A stretch of DNA of 64,000 nucleotides. Source: Paratinospora sagittata (taxonomy: Eukaryota > Streptophyta > Magnoliopsida > Ranunculales > Menispermaceae). Positions 39,601 to 50,119 of the stretch are shown here, piece after piece. A program made the position numbers and the translations under genes. The stretch is taken from contig CM069610.1 of the NCBI GenBank assembly GCA_035771175.1, positions 24,704,501 to 24,768,500 on the forward strand, read 5' to 3'. The notes under the pieces were generated by a model, which was not told the origin of the DNA, ran no database searches, and saw nothing but the letters and a program-made list of their open reading frames with translations. Within the stretch, counting starts at the first letter, position 1; each line of letters opens with the position of its first letter.

Positions 39601-42600
39601 TATTCGAAGCTTGTTTTGACAAGTGCAAGAATCAATACTTTCTTCTATTGAAAAACTCTTTGAAAAGCTCAATCTAACTTGTAAAAATCGTGTGTGTTGT
39701 ATTTTTGGAAATCGGAGAATGAGTGTTTTATAAAATTAGAAGTTGCGGGTTAAAGGGCAAGAGAGTACAAAATGATTTGAATTCAAAACATTGTTTAATC
39801 TAAAGTTGTTTTGGGCGTGCGAGACAATGAGAATCATCTAGGTGTTAGTAGAGAATATTTCAATTAAGATAACCTGGAGAAATTGTATAAGGAATAGAAA
39901 AATCGAGCAAGCATAACTGCCCACATTTTTCTCGTTAGAAATATCAGATTTTTTTCTCAGACGTGGATAGCGAGCTATTGGGTTGTGTATCATGTTCTCA
40001 ATTGACAGATAGCAGGCTATAGCAGATCGATATACACAAACCCGAGAGCTCGAGTTTTACGGACTTTCCGATAGCGTGTTATCGAGGCCTATAGCGCGCT
40101 ATTGCCCATTTTACTAAAAATGGAAAGATCACGGCAACAGCTTTATAGCGAAGTATCAAAGGGGGTAGCGCGGTATAGGCAATTTCTCAGAAAAACAAAT
40201 GTTTTATTATAAAACCCTATCAGCGTGCTATCAACACTGATAGTGCGCTAGTGCCTTCAGGAAAATTATGGCAAATTGCTGGATAGCCTTATTTTTGTAA
40301 AATATATATTTTGACACTCAAGAACCATTCCATTAACTCAAAATATATTGTATAAGATTAAAAACTTTTAAATAATTCAAAACTCATTGAAATTATGATT
40401 AAAACCTTTCGGAAAACATTTTTTCAAAATGAAATACTATATCGAAGTGAATTTGAAGACTTTGCAGATTTCAGAGTTTTACTGCTGAGATTGATCGAGA
40501 GGTTACCCTACACACCAAAGATCAAACTAATGCCTTACTTAGGCATGAGATATGTCTTCGTTCTTTTAGCTTGATCTTTGTAGACTTCGAAAGCTATTGT
40601 TCGAAGTGATCTTGATGCAAGACAATTGATGCGTTCTTTTTTGTTGTGTTATCTTACCGAGACCACTTCATATACTTACAACTTAAAACAATGGATAGCC
40701 TCTGCAAATCTAAGCACAAAAGGGATAAAATGAAGAACATGCTGATCAACGACGTTATCATCAAGACAGATTGCAATTTTGATTCTATTCGAAGCTTGTT
40801 TTGACAAATGCAAGACTCAATACTTTCTTCTCTTGAAAAACTCTTTGGAAAGCTCAATCTAACTTGCACAAATCGTGTGTGTTGTATTTTTGAAAATCAG
40901 AGAATGAGTGTTTTATAAAAATAGAAGTTGCGGGTTAAAGGGCAAGAGAGTACAAAATGATTTGAATTTAAAACATTGTTTAATCTAAAGTTGTTTTGGG
41001 CGTGCGAGACAATGGGAATCATCTAGGTGTTAGTAGAGAATATTTCAATTAAGATAACCTGGAGAAATTGTATAAGGAATAGAAAAATCGAGCAAGCAGA
41101 ACTGCCCACATTTTTCTCGTTAGAAATATCAGATTTTTTTCTCAGACGTGGATAGCGTGCTATTGGGTTGTGTATCATGTTCTCAATTGACAGATAGCAG
41201 GCCATAGCATATCGATATACACAAACCCGAGAGCTCGAGTTTTACGGACTTTCCGATAGCGTGTTATCGAGGCCTATAGCGCGCTATTGCCCATTTTACT
41301 AAAAATGGAAAGATCGCGGCAACAGCTTTATAGCGAAGTATCAAAGGGGGTAGCGCGGTATAGGCAATTTCTCAGAAAAACAAATGTTTTGTTAAAGAAC
41401 CCTATCGGCGTGCTATCAACACTGATGGTGCGCTAGTGCCTTCAGGAAAATTTTGGCAAATTGCTGGATAGCCTTATTTTTGTAAAATTAATATTTTGAC
41501 ACTCAAGAACCATTCCATTAACTCAAAATATATTGTATAAGATTAAAAACTTTTAAATAATTCAAAACTCATTGAAATTATGATTAAAACCTTTCGGAAA
41601 ACATTTTTTCAAAATGAAATACTATATCGAAGTGATTTTGAAGACTTTGCAGATTTCAGAGTTTTACTGCTGAGATTGATCGAGAGGTTACCCTACACAC
41701 CAAAGATCAAACTAATGCCTTACTTAGGCATGAGATATGTCTTCGTTCTTTTAGCTTGATCTTTGTAGACTTCGAAAGCCATTGTTTGATGTGTTCTTGA
41801 TGCAAGACAATTGATGTGTTCTTTTTTGTTGTGTTATCTTACCGAGACCACTTCATAAATACTTACAACTTAAAACAATGGATAAAATGAAGGACTTGCT
41901 GATCAACGACGTTATCATCAAGGCAGATTGCAATTTTGATTCTATTCGAAGCTTGTTTTGAAAAATGCAAGAATCAATACTTTCTTCTATTGAAAAACTC
42001 TTTGCAAAGCTCAATCTAACTTGCAAAAATCGTGTGTGTTGTATTTTTGGAAATCGGAGAATGAGTGTTTTATAAAATTAGAAGTTGCGGGTTAAAGGGC
42101 AAGAGAGTACAAAATGATTTGAATACAAAACATTGTTTAATTTAAAGTTGTTTTGGGCGTGCGAGACAATGAGAATCATCTAGGTGTTAGTAGAGAATAT
42201 TTCAATTAAGATAACCTGGAGAAATTGTATAAGGAATAGAAAAATCGAGGAAGCAGAACTGCCCACATTTTTCTCGTTAGAAATATCAGATTTTTTTCTC
42301 AGACGTGGATAGCGTGCTATTGGGTTGTGTATCATGTTCTCAATTGACAGATAGCAGGCTATAGCAGATCGATATACACAAACCCGAGAGCTCGAGTTTT
42401 ACGGACTTTCCGATAGCGTGTTATCGAGGCCTACATCGCGCTATTGCCCATTTTACTAAAAATGGAAAGATCACGGCAACAGCTTTATAGCAAAGTATCA
42501 AAGGGGATAGCGTGGTATAGACAATTTTTCAGAAAAACAAAAGTTTTGTTATAGAACCCTATCAGCGTGCTGTCAACACTGATAGTGCGCTAGTGCCTTC

Positions 42601-42998
42601 AGGAAAATTTTGGCAAATTGCTGGATAGCCTTATTTTTGTAAAATTAATATTTTGACACTCAAGAACCATTCCATTAACTCAAAACATATTGTATAAGAT
42701 TAAAAACTTTTAAATAATTCAAAACTCATTGAAATTATGATTAAAACCTTTCGGAAAACATTTTTTCAAAAATGAAATACTATATCGAAGTGATTTTGAA
42801 GACTTTACAGATTTCAGAGTTTTAGTGCTGAGATTAACCGAGAGGTTACCCTACACACCAAAGAACAAACTAATGCCTTACTTAGGCATGAGATATGTCT
42901 TCGTTCTTTTAGCTTGATCTTCGTAGACTTCGAAAGCTATTGTTTGATATGTTCTTGATGCAAGACAATTGATGTGTTCTTTTTTGTTGTGTTATCTT
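33630..42998. repeat. Higher-order repeat: four 2342-bp dimers of long and short monomers
   Basis: Phase marks alternate 33630/34815, 35972/37159, 38314/39500 and 40656/41841, and the next mark is 42999, giving four dimers of about 2342 bp. Each dimer pairs a full-length monomer of about 1185 bp with one of about 1157 bp. The short monomer lacks 30 bp after AATGGATA and usually reads CATATATACTTAC where the long one reads CATATACTTAC. Long and short members also carry different linked variants further along; for example TGAAAATCAGAG follows the long type and TGGAAATCGGAG the short type in most dimers. Long members agree better with long members 2342 bp away than with the adjacent short one, which defines a true higher-order repeat. 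Confidence 0.88.
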
Positions 42999-45900
42999 AC
43001 CGAGACCACTTCATATATACTTACAACTTAAAACAATGGATAGCCTCTGCAAATCTAAGCACAAAAGGGATAAAATGAATGACTTGCTGATCAACGACGT
43101 TCTCATCAAGACAGATTGCAATTTTGATTCTATTCGAAGCTTGTTTTGACGAATGCAAGAATCAATACTTTCTTCTCTGGAAAAACTCTTTGGAAAGCTC
43201 AATCTAACTTGCAACAATCGTGTGTGTTCTATTTTTGAAAATCAGAGAATGAGTGTTTTATAAAATTAGAAGTTGCGGGTTAAATGCCAAGAAAGTAAAA
43301 AATGATTTGAATTCAAAACATTGTTTAGTCTAAAGTTGTTTTGGGTGTGCGAGACAATGGGAATCATCTAGGTGTTAGTAGAAAATATTTCAATTAAGAT
43401 AACCTGGAGAAGTTGCATAAGGAATAGAAAAATCGAGCAAGCAGAAGTGCCCACATTTTTCTCGTTAGAAATATTAGATTTTTCTCTCAGACGTGGATAG
43501 CGTGCTATTGGGTTTTGTATCATGTTCTCAATTGACAGATAGCAGGCTATAGCAGATCGATATACACAAACCCGAGAGCTCGAGTTTTACGGACTTTCCG
43601 ATAGCGTGTTATCGAGGCCTATAGCGCGCTATTGCCCATTTTACTAAAAATGAAAAGATCGCGGCAACTGCTTTATAGCGAAGTATCAAAGGGGATAGCG
43701 CGGTATAGACAATTTCTCAGAAAAACAAATGTTTTCTTATAGAACCCTATCAGCGTGCTATCAACACTGATGGTGCGCTAGTGCCTTCAGGAAAATTTTG
43801 GCAAATTGCTGGATAGCCTTATTTTTGTAAAATTAATATTTTGACACTCAAGAACCATTCCATTAACTCAAAACATATTGTATAAGATTAAAAACTTTTA
43901 AATAATTCAAAACTCATTGAAATTATGATTAAAACCTTTCGGAAAACATTTTTTCAAAATGAAATACTATATCGAAGTGATTTTGAAGACTTTGCAGATT
44001 TCAGAGTTTTAGGGCTGAGATTGATCGAGAGGTTACCCTACACACCAAAGATCAAACTAATGCCTTACTTAGGCATGAGATATGTTTTCGTTCATTTAGC
44101 TTGATCTTTGTAGACTTCGAAAGCTATTGTTTGATGTGTTCTTGATGCAAGACAATTGATGTGTTCTTTTTTGTTGTGTTATCTTACCGAGACCACTTCT
44201 TATATACTTACAACTTAAAACAATGGATAGCCTCTGCAAATCTAAGCACAAAAGGGATAAAATGAAGGACTTGCTGATCAACGACGTTATCATCAAGACA
44301 GATCGCAATTTTGATCCTATTCGAAGCTTGTTTTGACAAATGCAAGAATCAATACTTTCTTCTCTGGAAAAACTCTTTGGAAAGCTCAATCTAACTTGCA
44401 AAAATCGTGTGTGTTCTATTTTTGAAAATCAGAGAATGAGTGTTTTATAAAATTAGAAGTTGCGGGTTAAAGGGCAAGAGAGTCCAAAATGATTTGAATT
44501 CAAAACATTGTTTAATCTAAAGTTGTTTTGGGCGTGCGAGACAATGGGAATCATCTAGGTGTTAGTAGAGAATATTTCAATTAAGATAGCCTGGAGAAAT
44601 TGTTTAAGGAATAGAAAAATCAAGCAAGCAGAAGTGCCCACATTTTTCTCGTTAGAAATATCAGATTTTTTTCTCAGACGTGGATAGCGTGCTATTGCGT
44701 TGTGTATCATGTTCTCAATTGACAGATAGCAGGCTATAGCAGATCGATATAAACAAACCCGAGAGCTCGAGTTTTACGGACTTTCCGATAGCGTGTTATC
44801 GAGGCTTATAGCGCGCTATTGCCCATTTTACTAAAAATGGAAAGATCACGGCAACTGCTTTATCGCGAAGTATCAAATGGGATAGCGCGCTATAGGCAAT
44901 TTCTCAGAAAAATAAATGTTTTATTATAGAACCCTATCAGCGTGCTATCAACACTGATAGTGCGCTAGTGCCTTCAGCAAAATTTTGGCAAATTGCTGGA
45001 TAGCCTTATTTTTGTAAAATTAATATTTTGACACTCAAGAACCATTCTATTAACTCAAAACATATTGTATAAGATTAAAAACTTTTAAATAATTCAAAAC
45101 TCATTGAAATTATGATTAAAACCTTTCGAAAAACATTTTTTCAAAATGAAATACTATATCGAAGTGATTTTGAAGACTTTGCAAATTTCAGAGTTTTAGT
45201 GCTGAGATTGATCGAGAGGTTACCCTACACACCAAAGATCAAACTAATGCCTTACTTAGGCATGAGATATGTCTTCGTTCTTTTAGCTTGATCTTTGTAG
45301 ACTTCGAAAGCTATTGTTTGATGTGTTCTTGATGCAAGACAATTGATGTGTTCTTTTTTGTTGTGTTATCTTATCGAGACCACTTCATATATACTTACAA
45401 CTTAAAACAATGGATAGCCTCTACAAATCTAAGCACAAAAGGGATAAAATGAAGGACTTGCTGATCAACGACATTATCATCAAGGCAGATTGCAATTTTG
45501 ATTCTATTCGAAGCTTGTTTTGACAAATGCAAGAATCAATACTTTCTTCTCTTGAAAAACTCTTTGGAAAGCTCAATCTAACTTGCAAAAATCGTGTGTG
45601 TTGTATTTTTGAAAATCAGGTAATGAGTGTTTTATAAAATTAGAAGTTGCGGGGTAAATGGCAAGAGAGTAAAAAATGATTTGAATTCAAAACATTGTTT
45701 AATCTAAAGTTGTTTTGGGCGTGCGAGACAATGGGAATCATCTAGGTGTTAGTAGAGAATATTTCAATTAAGATAACCCGGAGAAATTGCATAAGGAATA
45801 GAAAAACCGAGCAAGCAGAGTGCCCACATTTTTCTCGTTAGAAATATTAAATTTTTTTCTCAGACGTGGATAGCGTGCTATTGGGTTGTGTATCATGTTC

Positions 45901-48900
45901 TCAATTGACAGATAGCAGGCTATAGCAGATCGATATACACAAACCCGAGAGCTCGAGTTTTACGGACTTTCCGATAGCGTGTTATCGAGGCCTATAGAGC
46001 GCTATTGCCCATTTTACTAAAAATGAAAAGATCGCGGCAACTGCTTTTTAGCGAAGTATCAAAGGGGATAGCGCGGTATAGACAATTTTTCAGAAAAACA
46101 AATGTTTTGTTAAAGAACCCTATCGGCGTGCTATCAACACTGATGGTGCGCTAGTGCTTTCAGGAAAATTTTGGCAAATTGCCGGATAGCCTTATTTTTG
46201 TAGAATTAATATTTTGACACTCAAGAACCATTCCATTAACTCAAAACATATTGTATAAGATTAAAAACTTTTAAATAATTCAAAACTCATTGAAATTATG
46301 ATTAAAACCTTTCGGAAAACATTTTTTCAAAATGAAATACTATATAGAAGTGATTTTGAAGACTTTGCAGATTTCAGAGTTTTAGTGCTGAGATTGATCG
46401 AGAGGTTACCCTACACACCAAAGATCAAACTAATGCCTTACTAAGGCATGAGATATGTCTTCGTTCTTTTAGCTTGATCTTTGTAGACTTCGAAAGCTAT
46501 TGTTTGATGTGTTCTTGATGCAAGACAATTGATGTGTTCTTTTTTATTGTGTTATCTTATCGAGACCACTTCATATATACTTACAACTTAAAACAATGGA
46601 TAGCCTCTGCAAATCTAAGCACAAAAGGGATAAAATGAAGGACTTGCTGATCAACGACGTTATCATCAAGACAGATCGCAATTTTGATTCTATTCGAAGC
46701 TTGTTTTGACAAATGCAAGAATCAATACTTTCTTCTCTTGAAAAACTCTTTGGAAAGCTCAATCTAACTTGCAAAAATCGTGTGTGTTCTATTTTTGAAA
46801 ATAAGAGAATGAGTGTTTTATAAAATTAGAAGTTACGGGTTAAAGGGCAAGAGAGTCCAAAATGATTTGAATTCAAAACATTGTTTGATCTAAAGTTGTT
46901 TTGGGCGTGCGAGACAATGGGAATCGTCTAGGTGTTAGTAGAGAATATTTCAATTAAGATAACCTGGAGAAATTGTTTAAGGAATAGAAAAATCGAGCAA
47001 GCAGAAGTGCCCACATTTTTCTCGTTAGAAATATCAGATTTTTTTCTCAGACGTGGATAGCGTGCTATTGCGTTGTGTATCATGTTCTCAATTGACAGAT
47101 AGCAGGCTATAGCAGATCGATATACACAAACCCGAGAGCTCGAGTTTTACGGACTTTCCGATAGCGTGTTATCGAGGCCTATAGCGCGCTATTGCCCATT
47201 TTACTAAAAATGCAAAGATCACGGCAACTGCTTTATAGCGAAGTATCAAAGGGGATAGCGCGCTATAGGCAATTTCTCAGAAAAATAAATGTTTTATTAT
47301 AGAACCCTATCAGCGTGCTATCAACACTGATAGTGCGCTAGTGCCTTCAGGAAAATTTTGGCAAATTGCTGGATAGCCTTATTTTTGTAAAATTAATATT
47401 TTGACACTCAAGAACCATTCCATTAACTCAAAACATATTGTATAAGATTAAAAACTTTTAAATAATTCAAAACTCATTGAAATTATGATTAAAACCTTTC
47501 GGAAAACATTTTTTCAAAATGAAATACTATATCGAAGTGATTTTGAAGACTTTGCAGATTTCAGAGTTTTAGTGCTGAGATTGATTGAGAGGTTACCCTA
47601 CACACCAAAGATCAAACTAATGCCTTACTTAGGCATGAGATATGTCTTCGTTCTTTTAGCTTGATCTTTGTAGACTTCGAAAGCTATTGTTTGATGTGTT
47701 CTTGATGCAAGACAATTGATGTGTTCTTTTTTGTTGTGTTATCTTACCGAGACCACTTCATATATACTTACAACTTAAAACAATGGATAGCCTCTACAAA
47801 TCTAAGCACAAAAGGGATAAAATGAAGGACTTGCTGATCAACGACGTTATCATCAAGGCAGATTGCAATTTTGATTCTATTCGAAGCTTGTTTTGACAAA
47901 TGCAAGAATCAATACTTTCTTCTCTTGAAAAACTCTTTGGAAAGCTCAATCTAACTTGCAAAAATCGTGTGTGTTGTATTTTTGAAAATCAGATAATGAG
48001 TGTTTTATAAAATTAGAACTTGCGGGTTAAAGGGCAAGAGAGTACAAAATGATTTAAATTCAAAACATTGTTTAATCTAAAGTTGTTTTCGGCGTGCGAG
48101 ACAATGGGAATCATCTAGGTGTTAGTAGAGAATATTTCAATTAAGATAACCTGGAGAAATTGTATAAGGAATAGAAAAATCGAGCAAGCAGAAGTGCCCA
48201 CATTTTTCTCGTTAGAAATATCAGATTTTTTTCTCAGACGTGGATAGCGTGCTATTGGGTTTTGTATCATGTTCTCAATTGACAGATAGCAGGCTATAGC
48301 AGATCGATATACACAAACCCGAGAGCTCGAGTTTTACGGACTTTCCGATAGCGTGTTATCGAGGCCTATAGCGCGCTATTGCCCATTTTACTAAAAATGA
48401 AAAGATCGCGGCAACTGCTTTATAGCGAAGTATCAAAGGGGATAGCGCGGTATAGACAATTTCTCAGAAAAACAAATGTTTTCTTATAGAACCCTATCAG
48501 CGTGCTATCAACACTGATGGTGCGCTAGTGCCTTCAGGAAAATTTTGGCAAATTGCTGGATAGCCTTATTTTTGTAAAATTAATATTTTGACACTCAAGA
48601 ACCATTCCATTAACTCAAAACATATTGTATAAGATTAAAAACTTTTAAATAATTCAAAACTCATTGAAATTATGATTAAAACCTTTCGAAAAACATTTTT
48701 TCAAAATGAAATACTATATCGAAGTGATTTTGAAGACTTTGCAGATTTCAGAGTTTTAGTGCTGAGATTGATCGAGAGGTTACCCTACAAACCAAAGATC
48801 AAACTAATGCCTTACTTAGGCATGAGATATGTCTTCGTTCTTTTAGCTTGAACTTTGTAGACTTCGAAAGCTATTGTTTGATGTGTTCTTGATGCAAGAC

Positions 48901-50119
48901 AATTGATGTGTTCTTTTTTGTTGTTTTATCTTACCGAGACTACTTCATATATACTTACAACTTAAAACAATGGATAGCGTCTGCAAATCTAAGCACAAAA
49001 GGGATAAAATGAAGGACTTGCTGATCAACGACGTTATCATCAAGGCAGATTGCAATTTTTATTCTATTCAAAGCCTGTTTTGGCAAATGCAAGAATCAAT
49101 ACTTTCTTCTCTTGAAAAACTCTTTGGAAAGCTCAATCTAACTTGCAAAAATCGTGTGCGTTGTATTTTTCAAAATCAGAGAATGAGTGTTTTATAAAAT
49201 TAGAAGTTGCGGGTTAAAGGGCAAGAGAGTACAAAATGATTTGAATTCAAAACATTGTTTAATCTAAAGTTGTTTTGGGCGTGCGACACAATGGGAATCA
49301 TGTAGGTGTTAGTATTGAATATTTCAATTAAGATAACCTGGAGAAATTGTATAAGGAATAGAAAAATCGAGCAAGCAGAAGTGCCCACATTTTTCTCGTT
49401 AGAAATATCAGATTTTTTTCTCAGACGTGGATAGCGTGCTATTGGGTTGTGTATCATGTTCTCAATTGACAGATAGCAGGCTATAGCAGATCGATATACA
49501 CAAACCCGAGAGCTCGAGTTTTACGGACTTTCCGATAGCGTGTTATCGAGGCCTATATCACGCTATTGCCCATTTCACTAAAAATGGAGAGATCACGGCA
49601 CCAGCTTTATAGCGAAGTATCAAAGGGGATAGCGCGGTATAGACAATTTTTCAGAAAAACAAATGTTTTGTCATAGAACCCTATCAGCGTGCTATCAATA
49701 CTGATAGTGCGCTAGTGCCTTCAGGAAAATTTTGGCAAATTGCTGGATAGCCTTATTTTTGTAAAATTAATATTTTGACACTCAAGAACCATTCTATTAA
49801 CTCAAAACATATTGTATAAGATTAAAAACTTTTAAATAATTCAAAACTCATTGAAATTATGATTAAAACCTTTCGGAAAACATTTTTTCAAAATGAAATA
49901 CTATATCGAAGTGATTTTGAAAACTTTGCAGATTTCAGAGTTTTAGTGCTGAGATTGATCGAGAGGTTACCCTACAAACCAAAGATCAAACTAATGCCTT
50001 ACTTAGGCATGAGATATGTCTTCGTTCTTTTAGCTTGATCTTTGTAGACTTCGAAAGCTATTGTTTGATGTGTTCTTGATGCAAGACAATTGATGTGTTC
50101 TTTTTTGTTGTGTTATCTT
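42999..50119. repeat. Higher-order repeat: three ~2374-bp dimers
   Basis: Phase marks 42999, 45373, 47746 and 50120 are spaced by 2373-2374 bp. Alternating monomers share variants. Type A has GATGGTGCGCTAG (near 43768, 46141, 48515) with AAAAGATCGCGG. Type B has GATAGTGCGCTAG with GCGCGCTATAGGCAATT (near 44886 and 47260), and CTCTACAAATC is found in alternate copies (near 45420 and 47794). Both members are full length here, so this dimer family is distinct from the 2342-bp one. Confidence 0.8.

Noticed and set aside
44096..44401. 101-codon minus-strand frame
   Set aside because: It is the usual 71-codon satellite frame extended by a local substitution that removes its stop; nothing indicates a gene.
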